DNA of 64,000 bases from Herbiconiux gentiana. Its GTDB lineage: Bacteria > Actinomycetota > Actinomycetes > Actinomycetales > Microbacteriaceae. The stretch covers positions 310,001-374,000 of the forward strand of contig NZ_JANTEZ010000002.1 of the NCBI RefSeq assembly GCF_024978135.1. The letters are read 5' to 3'. A program made the position numbers and the translations under genes. Below the pieces are notes generated by a model, which worked only from the letters and a program-made list of their open reading frames with translations, was not told the DNA's origin and did no database searches. How positions within the stretch are numbered: the stretch's first letter is position 1; each line of letters opens with the position of its first letter. This document shows, piece after piece, positions 1 through 9,332 of this stretch.

Positions 1-1722
1 GGCGATGATGGGGAGGTAGCGGCGCTGCAGGGCGGTGGGGGGCTCGTCCTCGAGGTCGCGGTGGTCGGTGGCGCGGGCGCGGCGGCGGAGGGGCTCGGCG
101 GGGGCGGCCGTGGCCGTGGCGGGGGCGGCGGCATGCGCGGCGTGCCCGGCGGGAACCGGTTCGGGCTGAGCATCCGTCGTCTCGGTCACCGCGGCGGCAG
201 CGGTCGCCCGCGCCTTCGGCGGCCGGATGAACCAGTACGCCAGCACCGGCACGATCGTGAGCGCGACCAGCAGCGACGCCAGCAGCGCGATCGTCACCGT
301 GAGCGCGAACGGCCGGAACAGCTCACCCGTGGTGTCGCCCACGAAGGCGAGCGGCAGGAACACCGCGACCGTCGTGATGGTCGACGCGGTGATCGCGCCG
401 GCCACCTCGCGCACGGCGTCGACGATCAGACCGGCCCGGGCGATGCCCGACTCCCGCGGCCCGAGCTCGGAGCCCGCGAGCGAGCCGAGGTGCCGCTTGA
501 TGTTCTCGATCACCACGATGGAGTCGTCGACCACGCGACCGATCGCGATCGTCAGCGCACCGAGGGTGATGATGTTGAGCGTGTAGCCCGAGGCCTGCAG
601 CCCGATGAAGGTGATCAGCACCGAGGTCGGGATGCTGATCGCGGTCACCAGCGTCGAGCGGATCGACAGCAGGAAGACGAACACCACGAGCACCGCGAAG
701 ACGAGCCCGAGCAGCCCCTCGGTCGCCAGCGACTCGATCGACTCCTGGATGAACGGCGCCTGGTCGAACACGATCGTGAAGGTCGCACCCGGCAGGTCGG
801 ACTCGAGCTGCGGCAGCAGGTCGCGCACGCCCTGCGAGACCTCGACCGTGTTGGCGCTCGGCAGCTTGGTCACCGAGATCGTCAGCGCGTCCTGCCCGTT
901 CACCCGCGAGATCGACGTCACCGGGTCCTCGACGAGGGCGACGGTCGCGACCTCGCCGATCGTGATCGGGCTGCCGTCGGCGTCGAGCCCGGGCAGCGGG
1001 AGGTTCGCGACGTCGTCGGTGCTGGCGAGCTTCGAGCCCGACTGCACGGCGTAGCTCTGGCCGTTCTCGGTCAGCGTCCCGGCCGGGATGAGGCGCCCGT
1101 TCGCGTCGACGGCGTCGGTGATGGCGGTGGAGGTGAGCCCCCGTGCGGCCAGCGCCCCCGTGTCGGGCGTGATGGTCACGCGCTGGCCGATCTGGCCGAG
1201 CACCTGCGCCTCGCGCACGCCCTCCACGTCCTCGAGCGCGGGCACCGCGGTGGTCTCGAGCTGCTGCGCGAGCGCCTTGGCGTCGTCGCCCGAGACGGCG
1301 ATCGAGATGATCGGCAGGTCGTCGATGCTGCCGCTCAGCACCTGCGGGTCGAGGTCGGCCGGCAGGGTCGACTTGATGCGGTTGATCGCCTGGGTCATCT
1401 TCTGCTCGGCCGTGGCGAGGTCGGTGCCGTAGGTGAAGGTCGCCGAGATGATGCTGAGGTTCGTGCTGGAGGTGGCGCTCGAGGTCTCGAGGCCCTCCAC
1501 CCCCGCGATCGCGGTCTCGATCGGTGTCGAGACGTCGTCGTTCACCACCTCGGGGCTCGCGCCCGGGTAGGTGGTCAGCACCGCGAGCTGCGGGAACTGG
1601 ATGCTCGGGATGAGCTCCTGCTTGAGGCTCGTCAGTGCCAGCCCGCCGAACACCGCGACGACGATCGTGACGAGCGCGATGAGCGCTCGGTTCTTCATGC
1701 TGAGCACAGCGAGGAAATGCAC
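1..1722 (-). CDS. RND (HAE1/AcrB-like) efflux transporter permease, 3' end cut by window edge
   Basis: Inner-membrane proton-driven drug or metabolite exporter of the RND superfamily. 574 codons are present; family members are usually about 1,000-1,050 residues, so roughly half is missing. The N-terminus has a first membrane helix after MKNRALIALV, then a periplasmic porter region, then a helix carrying VVDDSIVVIEN near residue 400; the paired Asp match the proton-relay Asp pair of AcrB. An Ala/Pro/Thr-rich cytoplasmic stretch of about 50 residues follows near residues 505-555. I chose GTG 1722 because family proteins carry residues before the MKNRA motif and a GAGAGAGA tract lies just upstream; ATG 1698 has no ribosome site. 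It lies 63 bases downstream of corA on the same strand, so co-transcription is possible. Substrate unknown. Confidence 0.85.
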   Translation of the reverse strand, partial: MHFLAVLSMKNRALIALVTIVVAVFGGLALTSLKQELIPSIQFPQLAVLTTYPGASPEVVNDDVSTPIETAIAGVEGLETSSATSSTNLSIISATFTYGTDLATAEQKMTQAINRIKSTLPADLDPQVLSGSIDDLPIISIAVSGDDAKALAQQLETTAVPALEDVEGVREAQVLGQIGQRVTITPDTGALAARGLTSTAITDAVDANGRLIPAGTLTENGQSYAVQSGSKLASTDDVANLPLPGLDADGSPITIGEVATVALVEDPVTSISRVNGQDALTISVTKLPSANTVEVSQGVRDLLPQLESDLPGATFTIVFDQAPFIQESIESLATEGLLGLVFAVLVVFVFLLSIRSTLVTAISIPTSVLITFIGLQASGYTLNIITLGALTIAIGRVVDDSIVVIENIKRHLGSLAGSELGPRESGIARAGLIVDAVREVAGAITASTITTVAVFLPLAFVGDTTGELFRPFALTVTIALLASLLVALTIVPVLAYWFIRPPKARATAAAAVTETTDAQPEPVPAGHAAHAAAPATATAAPAEPLRRRARATDHRDLEDEPPTALQRRYLPIIA

Positions 1723-1785
1723 GTGGGGGTCTCTCTCGGAGGGATCCGTCGCCCGGCAGATGCCTAGGCTCCTTAACTATCCCAC

Positions 1786-2751
1786 CTACAGCCAGCCCTT
1801 GCGTTTGAAGATCTTGTACAGCAGGAACCCGAGGGCCAGCATCAGCGCCAGCGCGAAGGGGTAGCCGAGCAGCCAGTGCAGTTCGGGCATGTACTCGAAG
1901 TTCATGCCGTAGATGGTGCCGACGAGCGTCGGGGTGAACAGGATGGCCGCCCAGGACGAGATCTTCTTGATCTCGTTGTTCTGGTCCTGCCCCACCAGGG
2001 TGGCGTGCGTCATCAGCGCGTTCTGCAGCAGCTGCCGGAACGAGTCGACCCGGTCGGTGATGCGCAGCACGTGGTCGTGCACGTCGCGGAAGTCGTCCCG
2101 CAGCTCCTCGTCGGCGGCGCCGAGCCCGTCGCGCAGGTTCTCGAGCACGTCGATCAGCGGATGCACGGCCCGCTGCAGCGCCATGACCTCCCGCGAGAGC
2201 TCGTAGATGCGCCGCGACACCTCCTGGTCGCCGTTGAACAGCTGGTCCTCGATTTCGTCGATGTCGTTCTCGACGCCGGCGACCACGGGAGCGTACTCGT
2301 CCACCACCTGGTCGAGCACCGCGTAGAGGGCGGCGAGCGGGCCCTTCGCGAGCAGCTCGGGGTCGGCCTCCATGCGCCGGCGTACCTCGGCGAGGTCGGG
2401 CGCCTCGGCGTGCCGCACCGAGATCAGGAAGTCGGCGCCGAGGAACAGGTGCACCTCGCCGAATTCCACCCGCTCGTCGGCGTCGAGGTAGCGGGCCGGC
2501 CGCAGCGCGAAGAAGGTCGCAGTGCCGTACTTCTCCATCTTCGCGCGCTGGTGCCCGGCCAGGGCGTCCTCGACGGCGAGCGCCGGCAGGTCGAACTCGC
2601 GCGCGACCGCGTCGAGCTCCTCGGCGGTGGGCCGGTAGAGGCCGATCCAGGCGAAGCCGTGCCGCGCCCGCAGCACCTCGAAGGTCTCGTCGAGCGACTC
2701 GGGGTCGGCGGTGCGGCGGCCGCCGACGTAGACCGCGTTGTCGACGATCAC
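1786..2751 (-). CDS. corA: CorA family magnesium/cobalt channel
   Basis: Pentameric membrane channel for Mg2+ (and Co2+) uptake. The 321-residue length fits. A long acidic, helical cytoplasmic N-terminal domain is followed by two C-terminal membrane helices; the signature GMN of the selectivity loop is at the end of the first helix (TIYGMNFEYMPEL), and the protein ends with a basic tail (KIFKRKGWL). Its ATG overlaps the TGA of the upstream nucleosidase gene by four bases, so the two are translationally coupled. Why a nucleosidase and an Mg channel share an operon is not evident from the sequence. Confidence 0.93.
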   Translation of the reverse strand: MIVDNAVYVGGRRTADPESLDETFEVLRARHGFAWIGLYRPTAEELDAVAREFDLPALAVEDALAGHQRAKMEKYGTATFFALRPARYLDADERVEFGEVHLFLGADFLISVRHAEAPDLAEVRRRMEADPELLAKGPLAALYAVLDQVVDEYAPVVAGVENDIDEIEDQLFNGDQEVSRRIYELSREVMALQRAVHPLIDVLENLRDGLGAADEELRDDFRDVHDHVLRITDRVDSFRQLLQNALMTHATLVGQDQNNEIKKISSWAAILFTPTLVGTIYGMNFEYMPELHWLLGYPFALALMLALGFLLYKIFKRKGWL

Positions 2752-3488
2752 GACACGGCCCGGATCAGCGCGAGCACGATCTCGGCGGAGCGCTCGGCGG
2801 TGAGCGCGGTGTTGTCGACGTGGTCGGTGGGGGCGTCGTCGGTGGCGAGGTCGGAGATGCCGCGCACCGAGGCGAAGCCGAGCCCGTTCGAGTAGCTGAC
2901 CTGCGCGATGGCGGAGGACTCCATGTCGACGGCCGCGGCGTCCGGGAAGCCGGCGCGGGCGATCGCGGCGCGGTCGGCGGTGACGAAGGAGTAGCTCGAC
3001 ACGATGGGGCCGGTGCGCAGGGCCCAGCCGGCGCCGGCGTCGGGGGCGAGCGCGGCGACGGCGGCGAGCATCCGCTCATCGGCGTCGTAGACCGCGGGCA
3101 TGCCGGGCACCTGGCCGAGGCGGTAGCCGAACACCCGCGCGTCGGCGTCGATGTTGATGTACGCGCTGCCGACCACCACGTCTCCGGCGGCCACCCCGGC
3201 GCCGAGACCGCCCGCGGTTCCCGCCGAGAGAACGAGCGGATGCCCGCCCCCCGCCTCGCGCGCCCGCACGATCGCCGTGGTGAGCGCCGACGCGGCGTTG
3301 ACGAACCCGATGCCGCTGTGCACGAGCAGCACCGGGAGGCCGTCGAGCACGACGTGGCGCAGCACGGCCTGCCCGACCCGCTCGCCCTCGCCGGCCGGCC
3401 CCTCGGCCCTGGCGAGGAACGGTGCCGCCTCGTCGGCCATGGCGACCTGCACGATCGCGAGGGGGGCTCTGCTGCTCTGCGTCTCCAT
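2748..3488 (-). CDS. 5'-methylthioadenosine/S-adenosylhomocysteine nucleosidase-type protein
   Basis: Phosphorylase/nucleosidase superfamily, 246 residues; MTAN enzymes split methylthioadenosine or S-adenosylhomocysteine into the base and a thioribose or homocysteine sugar. Visible landmarks are a Gly-rich beta strand (SAGTAGGLG), AVDMESSAIAQV carrying the conserved Glu that contacts the ribose, and GISDLATDD carrying the catalytic Asp. The start is ATG 3488; a TAGCGT hexamer (3496-3501) ends 7 bases upstream, pointing to a leaderless message. The gene overlaps corA by four bases. Substrate could differ within the superfamily (for example purine nucleosides), so the exact reaction is moderately sure. 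Confidence 0.82.
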   Translation of the reverse strand: METQSSRAPLAIVQVAMADEAAPFLARAEGPAGEGERVGQAVLRHVVLDGLPVLLVHSGIGFVNAASALTTAIVRAREAGGGHPLVLSAGTAGGLGAGVAAGDVVVGSAYINIDADARVFGYRLGQVPGMPAVYDADERMLAAVAALAPDAGAGWALRTGPIVSSYSFVTADRAAIARAGFPDAAAVDMESSAIAQVSYSNGLGFASVRGISDLATDDAPTDHVDNTALTAERSAEIVLALIRAVS

Positions 3489-3524
3489 CCGAGTGACGCT
3501 ACCAGCGCATCCGCCCCTCGCCGC

Positions 3525-4238
3525 CTACTCGGGCGAAGCGGACAGCTCGGGCGGGTCGGGCAGGAAGCGGTAGCCCATGCCCGCCTCGGTGACGAGGTAG
3601 CGGGGGCGGGCCGGGACGGGTTCGAGCTTCTTGCGCAGCTGGCCGAGGTAGAGGCGCAGGTAGCCCGTCTCCTTGACGCGGTGGGTGCCCCAGACCTCGG
3701 TGAGCAGCTCCTGGTGCGTGACGAGCCGGCCCGGGTTCCGCACGAGCAGCTCGAGCAGCTTCCACTCGGTCGGGGTCAGGCGCACCGGGCTGCGATCGTC
3801 GTCGTGGGTCACCTGGTGCGCCGCGAGGTCGACGGTCACCCCGCCGAAGGTCACCACCGGTTCCCCGCCCGCCGGCCCCGGGGCGCTGCGGCGGGTGAGG
3901 GCCCGGATGCGCGCCAGCAGCTCGTCCATTGCGAACGGCTTGGTGACGTAGTCGTCGGCGCCGGCGTCGAGGGCGTCGACCTTGTCGGCCGAGCCGGAGC
4001 GGCCCGAGACCACGAGGATCGGCACCGCCGACCAGCCGCGCACCGCCTCGATCACCTCGATGCCGTCGAGCCGCGGCATCCCGAGGTCGAGCATGATCAG
4101 GTCGGGCGAGCTCTGCGCGGCCGCCGCGATCGCCTCGGCGCCATCGGCCGCCGTCTGGATCTCGTAGCCCTGCGAGCCGAGCGTGATGCGCAGCGCCCGC
4201 AGGATCTGCGGGTCGTCGTCGGCGATCAGGATCTTCAT
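3525..4238 (-). CDS. kdpE: KdpE-type response regulator
   Basis: OmpR/PhoB-class DNA-binding response regulator, 237 residues, which in the Kdp system activates the high-affinity K+ pump genes. The receiver domain covers about 1-120, with acidic pocket ADDD at 7-9, phosphoacceptor Asp51 (LMLDLG-like LIMLDLGMP) and conserved Lys in VTKPF. The winged-helix output domain fills about 135-230 (LTPTEWKLLELLVRNPGRLV). The ATG overlaps the stop codon of kdpD by four bases, the usual kdpD-kdpE arrangement. No kdpFABC genes are present on either side. Confidence 0.92.
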   Translation of the reverse strand: MKILIADDDPQILRALRITLGSQGYEIQTAADGAEAIAAAAQSSPDLIMLDLGMPRLDGIEVIEAVRGWSAVPILVVSGRSGSADKVDALDAGADDYVTKPFAMDELLARIRALTRRSAPGPAGGEPVVTFGGVTVDLAAHQVTHDDDRSPVRLTPTEWKLLELLVRNPGRLVTHQELLTEVWGTHRVKETGYLRLYLGQLRKKLEPVPARPRYLVTEAGMGYRFLPDPPELSASPE

Positions 4239-6829
4239 TCGGGCGCCTCCTGCGCATCGTCGGTGCGGGCCACGGGCAGCGACACCACCATCGTCAGTCC
4301 TCCGCCGGGGGTGTCCTCGGCCTCGAGCGAGCCGCCCATGCCCTCGGCGAAGCCCTTCGACAGGGCGAGGCCGAGGCCCAGCCCGGTCGCGTTGTCGAGG
4401 TCGCCGAGCCGCTGGAACGGCACGAACACCTCGCTGCGCCGATCTGCCGGGATGCCCGGGCCGCGGTCGACCACGCGCAGCTCCACCCGCCCCGCGAACG
4501 CGCTGGCCGACACCACCACCCGCTCCCCCGCGGGCGAGAAGCGCAGCGCGTTCGAGAGCAGGTTCACCAGCACCCGCTCGAGCAGCACCGGATCGGCGTC
4601 GAAGGCCGGGAGGGCGGGCGGCAGCTCGAGCTCGAGCTGCTCGGGGCCGGCGCCCAGCTCGTCGAGCACCCCGGGCAGCACGTCGGCGAGCTCGACGGGG
4701 GCGAGCGAGACCCCGAGCACCCCGGCCTCGACGCGGCTCACGTCGAGCAGGTCGGTGAGCAGGCGGGTGAGGGATGCGAGGCTCTCCTCGGCCGTGGTGA
4801 GGAGCTCGTCGCGGTCGGCGGCGGGGAGCTCGGAGCGGAGGCCGGTGACGGCGGCGGTCGCGCTCGCGAGGGGGCGGCGCAGGTCGTGGCCGACGGCCGC
4901 GAGCAGGGCGGAGCGCACGCGGTCGGCGGCCGCGAGCGGGGCCAGGCCGCTGGCGGTCTCGGCCAGGCCCTGGTGCTCGAGCGCGGCGGCGAGCTGCGCC
5001 ACGATCACCGCGAGGAGACGGCGGTCGGCGGCGGAGAGGGGGCGGCCGTGCAGCTCGAGCTCCGCGGGATCGGCGGGCGGCCCGCCGGGCGCGGAGTCGG
5101 CGGCGGACACCGGGACCCGCAGCACGGCCTCGGCGGCGGCGCCGGTGCGGGCGGCTTCCTCGGCGGCGGTGTCGCGCGGCGCCGGTCGCGCATCCGTCGC
5201 ACCCGGCGACTCGTCGGCGTAGAGCACCTGACCCGAGCGCACCAGCCGCACCGCGCTCAGCCCGAAGGCCTCTCGGGTGACGGTCACGAGGGCCTGCAGC
5301 GCGTCCTGCCCGCGCAGCACGCTGCCGGCCACGGTGGCGAGCAGCTCCGACTCGGCGGCCGAACGGCGGGCGGCGCGGGCGCGGCGGGCGGCTCGGTCGA
5401 CCACGAGCGACACGAGCACCGCGATCACCACGTAGAGGCCGAGCGCGAGGGCGTGCAGCGGGTCGGCGATCGTCACGCTGTAGAGCGGCGCGACGAAGAA
5501 GTAGTCGAGCGTCAGCCCCGAGAGCACGGCCGAGAACAGCGCGGGCCCGAGGCCGCCGATCAGCGCCGCGATCACGACGAGCAGCTGGTACGCGAGCACC
5601 TCGGTGGTGATCGACTCGTCGCTCCGCACGGCCGAGAGCAGCCAGGTCAGGAGCGGCCCGGCCACGACCGCGAAGGCGAAGCCCGCGACCCGCCGGCGCA
5701 CCGTCAGCGATCCACGGGTGCCGGGCAGCCGGCGCCGCCCGCCGGCCGCCGCGTGCGTGACGATGTGCACGTCGATGTCGCCCGACTCGCGGATGACCGT
5801 CGCCCCGATGCCCGGCCCGGTGACCAGCGCGGCGAGACGGCTGCGCCGCGACGCGCCGAGCACGAGCTGCGTGGCGTTCGAGGCACGGGCGAACCCCACG
5901 AGCGCCCCCGGCACGTCGTCGTCGACGAGCTGGTGGAAGCTGCCCCCGAGCGACTCGACGAGCGAGCGCTGGCGGGCGAGGGCCTCGGGGTTCCGCTCCC
6001 GCAGCCCGTCGGGGGCGCTGACGTGCACCGCGAGCAGGCGGCCACCGGCCGAGCGGGCCGCGATGCGGGCGCCGCGGCGCAGCAGGGTCTCGCCCTCGGG
6101 GCCGCCGGTCAGGGCGACGACGACCCGCTCCCTGGCCTCCCAGGCGGCGCCGATCCCCTTGGCCTCGCGGTAGCGCTGCAGGGCGGAGTCGACCTCGTCG
6201 GCGAGCCAGAGCAGCGCCAGCTCGCGGAGCGCCGTGAGGTTGCCGAGGCGGAAGAAGTTGGACAGGGCGGCGTCCACGCGGGCGGCGGGGTATACCCGCC
6301 CGGCGGCGAGTCGCTCGCGGAGCGCGTCGGGGGCCAGGTCGATCAGCTCGACCTGGTCGGCGTCGCGCAGCACCGCATCCGGAACCGTCTCGTGCTGCGG
6401 CACGCCGGTGATCTGCTGCACCACGTCGTTCAGCGACTCGACGTGCTGGATGTTCACCGTCGAGATGACGTCGATGCCGGCGTCGCGGAGCGCCTCGACG
6501 TCGCGCCAGCGCTTCTCGTGGGCGAGGCCGGGCGCGTTCGTGTGCGCGAGCTCGTCGACCAGGGCGACCTCGGGGGCGCGCGCCAGCACCGCCTCGAGGT
6601 CGAGCTCGCCGAGGCCGAGGCCGCGGTGCTCGACGCCCCGCCGCGGCACGATCTCGAAGCCCTCGGCGGCGGCCTCGGTGGCGGCGCGCCCGTGCGACTC
6701 GACCACGGCGATCACGACGTCGCGGCCCTCGTCGGCGAGCCGCCGGCCCTCCTCGAGCATGGCGACGGTCTTGCCCACGCCGGGTGCGGCCCCCAGCAGC
6801 ACCCGCAGCGCACCCCGCCCCACGGGCAT
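4235..6829 (-). CDS. kdpD: KdpD-type sensor histidine kinase
   Basis: Membrane sensor kinase for K+ limitation or osmotic stress, 864 residues, full family length. In order: the KdpD cytoplasmic domain with Walker A PGVGKT (near residue 20) and Walker B-like VALVDELAHTN; a universal-stress-protein-like domain (about 240-370); a DUF4118-type block of four membrane helices (about 380-480); a GAF-like domain; then HisKA with the phosphoaccepting His in AVGHDLRRPLA, and an HATPase domain (GPGIP, GLGLGLALSKG). The start has a strong GGAGGAG site. The gene runs divergently from a lipoprotein gene; a TACGCT -10-like hexamer lies about 50 bases upstream. The expected kdpFABC operon is missing next door, so this is an orphan pair here. 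Confidence 0.92.
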   Translation of the reverse strand: MPVGRGALRVLLGAAPGVGKTVAMLEEGRRLADEGRDVVIAVVESHGRAATEAAAEGFEIVPRRGVEHRGLGLGELDLEAVLARAPEVALVDELAHTNAPGLAHEKRWRDVEALRDAGIDVISTVNIQHVESLNDVVQQITGVPQHETVPDAVLRDADQVELIDLAPDALRERLAAGRVYPAARVDAALSNFFRLGNLTALRELALLWLADEVDSALQRYREAKGIGAAWEARERVVVALTGGPEGETLLRRGARIAARSAGGRLLAVHVSAPDGLRERNPEALARQRSLVESLGGSFHQLVDDDVPGALVGFARASNATQLVLGASRRSRLAALVTGPGIGATVIRESGDIDVHIVTHAAAGGRRRLPGTRGSLTVRRRVAGFAFAVVAGPLLTWLLSAVRSDESITTEVLAYQLLVVIAALIGGLGPALFSAVLSGLTLDYFFVAPLYSVTIADPLHALALGLYVVIAVLVSLVVDRAARRARAARRSAAESELLATVAGSVLRGQDALQALVTVTREAFGLSAVRLVRSGQVLYADESPGATDARPAPRDTAAEEAARTGAAAEAVLRVPVSAADSAPGGPPADPAELELHGRPLSAADRRLLAVIVAQLAAALEHQGLAETASGLAPLAAADRVRSALLAAVGHDLRRPLASATAAVTGLRSELPAADRDELLTTAEESLASLTRLLTDLLDVSRVEAGVLGVSLAPVELADVLPGVLDELGAGPEQLELELPPALPAFDADPVLLERVLVNLLSNALRFSPAGERVVVSASAFAGRVELRVVDRGPGIPADRRSEVFVPFQRLGDLDNATGLGLGLALSKGFAEGMGGSLEAEDTPGGGLTMVVSLPVARTDDAQEAPE

Positions 6830-6952
6830 CCACTCCTCCGCCGCCCGCCGCTCGGCCGACCATCTGCCCTAGAGCGTATTCGCCCGCCCGCCCCCCGTCG
6901 ACACCCGCCCGTCTCGATCGCCCTCGTCGCGCACGCCGCCTAGGCTGAGGGC

Positions 6953-7615
6953 ATGCGGATGCGCGCCGGCACCACCCTCACGACCGCCCTGCTCGCGCTG
7001 GCCCTCGCCGGCTGCACCGCCGCCCCGGTCACCGTGTCACCCGCCCCGCCGCCGCCCGCAGCCGACGCGGCCGATGTCAGCGACACCCCGACCCCGTCGG
7101 CCCCGGTGACGGTCGATCTCCCGGCCACGGTGCCGGCCCCCGAACTGGCTCGGGAGACGGTGGGATCGGACGCCCCCGGCACCGACGCGCAGTTCGGGGA
7201 GCTGGTGACCGCACTGTTGCTCGCGTACCCCGCGCAGTACATCGAGGGCGAGTGGCGGGCCGACGAGGTGCCGCACGCGCGGGTCGTGCTACTCGGCCCG
7301 GTGACCGGGGAGCTGCGGCAGCTGCTCGAGGCCGCACCGCTCGCCGTCGAGGTGGTGACGACGGCCGGGCCGTCGCTCGAGGAGTCGAATGCGGCGATCG
7401 GGCGGGTGGTCGAGCTGGTGAAGACGCACGATGCGGGGATGTCGCTGTCGGGCGGATACGAGCAGCTCGAGCAGCGGTACTCGATCGACTACACCGCGGC
7501 CACGCCGATCGATGGGGCGCTGGTGTCGGATGCGCTCGGCGGGGCCGCGGTGAGGCTGAGCTGGCTCGGCACCGAGCCGGCCGTCGGGACCGGGGCCCAG
7601 GCCGAGGCGCTCTGA
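6953..7615 (+). CDS. Putative secreted lipoprotein of unknown function
   Basis: 220 residues. A classic lipoprotein signal peptide (ALLALALAGC, lipobox Cys near residue 21) is followed by a Pro/Ala/Thr-rich linker to about residue 70 and then a compact domain with no motif I recognise. The ATG is preceded by TAGGCT (6941-6946) with exactly six bases between, so the transcript is probably leaderless. It is divergent from kdpD; a role in sensing or envelope stress would be speculation. Confidence 0.75.
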   Translation: MRMRAGTTLTTALLALALAGCTAAPVTVSPAPPPPAADAADVSDTPTPSAPVTVDLPATVPAPELARETVGSDAPGTDAQFGELVTALLLAYPAQYIEGEWRADEVPHARVVLLGPVTGELRQLLEAAPLAVEVVTTAGPSLEESNAAIGRVVELVKTHDAGMSLSGGYEQLEQRYSIDYTAATPIDGALVSDALGGAAVRLSWLGTEPAVGTGAQAEAL

Positions 7616-7640
7616 CCGCAGCGCCGGGCGACCCGCGCCC

Positions 7641-8000
7641 CTAGCGCACCGTTGCGGGCCCGCCCGAGGCACCGCCGTGGGAGTGCCCGTTGCTGCCGCC
7701 CGAGCCCGGCTCCTCGGTGAACTGCAGGCCGCCCGAGCCGTTCGAGGAGGTCGTGAGGATGTCGAGCCACTCCCGGTTGATCGACGGCACACGCCCGCCC
7801 GCGAATTTGAAGTAGAGCGGGATGGACGCGTCGAGCCAGATGCTCGAGCGCCCGTCGCCGATCGCCGGGTCGTCCTTCCACGAGAAGAAGAAGCTCTCCT
7901 TGCGGCGGAGTTTCGCGGCGATCACGATCTGCAGATGGGTGAGAGTGCGGTCGTCGAACTCGATCTCGATGCCCGACGTGCCGTACAGCAGCTTGCCCAT
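7641..8000 (-). CDS. DUF7882-like small protein
   Basis: 119 residues beginning MGKLLYGTSGIEIEFDDRTL, with a conserved-looking core (FFFSWKDDP, SIWLDASIPLYFKF) and a Gly/Ser-rich tail. This matches my memory of a short Microbacteriaceae family now called DUF7882 and formerly mislabelled 'ATP-dependent DNA ligase'; there is no ligase motif here. A GGAGGAAT ribosome site precedes the ATG. Function is unknown. It lies between the lipoprotein and AI-2E transporter genes and is transcribed against both. Confidence 0.75.
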   Translation of the reverse strand: MGKLLYGTSGIEIEFDDRTLTHLQIVIAAKLRRKESFFFSWKDDPAIGDGRSSIWLDASIPLYFKFAGGRVPSINREWLDILTTSSNGSGGLQFTEEPGSGGSNGHSHGGASGGPATVR

Positions 8001-8107
8001 TGCCAGATTCCTCCCGCGCGCGTTGGTATGAGTCCATTAACGCACGGCGAGCCGCCCGGTGTGCGACGGGCTAGGGTTGCGATCACCAGATGAGATGAGG
8101 GCTCTTC

Positions 8108-9244
8108 GTGTTAAGGAAGAAATCGCCGCGCACCCCCGAGACGGCGGCGCTCCAGCCGGGTTCCGACCTCGAGGTGGAGGGCAGCGACAGCGTGCCCGGC
8201 GTGCGCATCAACGCATTCCGCATCGGCCTCGTCGGCGGCCTCGGTGTGCTGCTCTCGCTCGTGATCGGCGCCGCCGTCACGCAGCTCAGCACGGTGCTGA
8301 TCTACATCGGCGTCGCCCTCTTCCTCGCCCTCGGCCTCGACCCGCTGGTCTCGTGGCTCGAGCGCCGCATGCCGCGGCCGCTCGCCATCGTCATCGTCTT
8401 CGCCGCCGTGATCGGCCTGTTCGCCGGGCTGCTGTTCGCCGTCATCCCGCTCGTGGTCGACCAGGCCGGCAACCTGTTCCGGCAGTTCCCGCAGCTCGTC
8501 ACCGACTTCGAGCAGAGCGACTTCGTCGCCACCGTGCAGACCAACCTCGGCGACTTCGTCGACATCAACAAGGCCGTGCAGACCGCGACCGACTTCGTGC
8601 AGGACCCGAACAACCTGCTCGCCCTGGGCGGCGGCCTGCTCGCGGTCGGCACCGGCATCGCGAGCGGCCTCACCGGCTCGGTCATCGTGCTGATCCTCAC
8701 CCTGTACTTCCTCGCGTCGCTGCGCAGCATGAAGAAGGTCACCTACCGCTTCGTGCCGGCCAACAAGCGGGCCTCCTTCGCCTCGCTCACCGAGGACGTG
8801 ACGGGCGCCGTTGGCCGCTACGTCGTGGGGCAGATCGGCCTCGCCTCGATCAACGGCATCCTGAGCCTGATCTTCCTGACGATCATCGGCGCCCCGCTGC
8901 CGGTGCTGTTCGCCTTCGTCGCCTTCCTCGCCTCGCTCATCCCGCTCGTCGGCACGCTCAGCGGCTCGCTCATCATCGTGCTGGTCTGCCTGTTCGCCTC
9001 CCCGGTCACGGCGCTGGTCGCCCTGATCTACTACCTGATCTACATGCAGGTCGAGGCCTACTTCCTCAGCCCCCGCATCATGAACCGCGCGGTCTCGGTG
9101 CCCGGCTCGATCGTCGTGATCGCGGCGGTCGCCGGCGGCACGCTCGGCTCGGTGCTGGGCGCGCTCGTCGCGATCCCGGTCGCGGCGTCGGCCATCATCA
9201 TCGTGCAGAAGGTCGTCTTCCCGAAGCAGGACGCGAAGGTCTGA
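8108..9244 (+). CDS. AI-2E family (TqsA/PerM-like) transporter
   Basis: Polytopic inner-membrane protein of 378 residues in the AI-2E exporter family, whose members include signal exporters and Na+/H+ antiporters, so the substrate cannot be read from sequence. Hydrophobic helices appear at about residues 36-100, 210-235 and 265-370, with a hydrophilic extracytoplasmic stretch (about 110-180) between, as in the family. The family-typical PLVGTLSG segment lies near the C-terminal third. The GTG start follows GATGAGG at the proper distance; a TAGGGT hexamer (8072-8077) could be the -10 of a short-leader transcript. Confidence 0.88.
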   Translation: MLRKKSPRTPETAALQPGSDLEVEGSDSVPGVRINAFRIGLVGGLGVLLSLVIGAAVTQLSTVLIYIGVALFLALGLDPLVSWLERRMPRPLAIVIVFAAVIGLFAGLLFAVIPLVVDQAGNLFRQFPQLVTDFEQSDFVATVQTNLGDFVDINKAVQTATDFVQDPNNLLALGGGLLAVGTGIASGLTGSVIVLILTLYFLASLRSMKKVTYRFVPANKRASFASLTEDVTGAVGRYVVGQIGLASINGILSLIFLTIIGAPLPVLFAFVAFLASLIPLVGTLSGSLIIVLVCLFASPVTALVALIYYLIYMQVEAYFLSPRIMNRAVSVPGSIVVIAAVAGGTLGSVLGALVAIPVAASAIIIVQKVVFPKQDAKV

Positions 9245-9332
9245 CCGTCGCCCGCGAGTTCGCCGAGCACGGGGTGCGGATGTCGGGGGCCCGGCGTACG
9301 GTCGCTCTGGTCAGCGACGAAAGGATTCGTAA

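Noticed and set aside
61-1767. A 568-codon plus-strand frame
   Set aside because: Antisense to the RND transporter; the translation is low-complexity Arg/Asp/Gly with no domain.
3525-6863. A 1,112-codon minus-strand frame containing KdpE at its end
   Set aside because: Only the last 237 codons are real (KdpE); the upstream part is the wrong frame of kdpD, which has full domain structure in its own frame.
7641-8000. A DNA ligase, as similar proteins have been labelled
   Set aside because: At 119 residues it has no KxDG motif and no nucleotidyltransferase fold; only the family resemblance to DUF7882 is supported.
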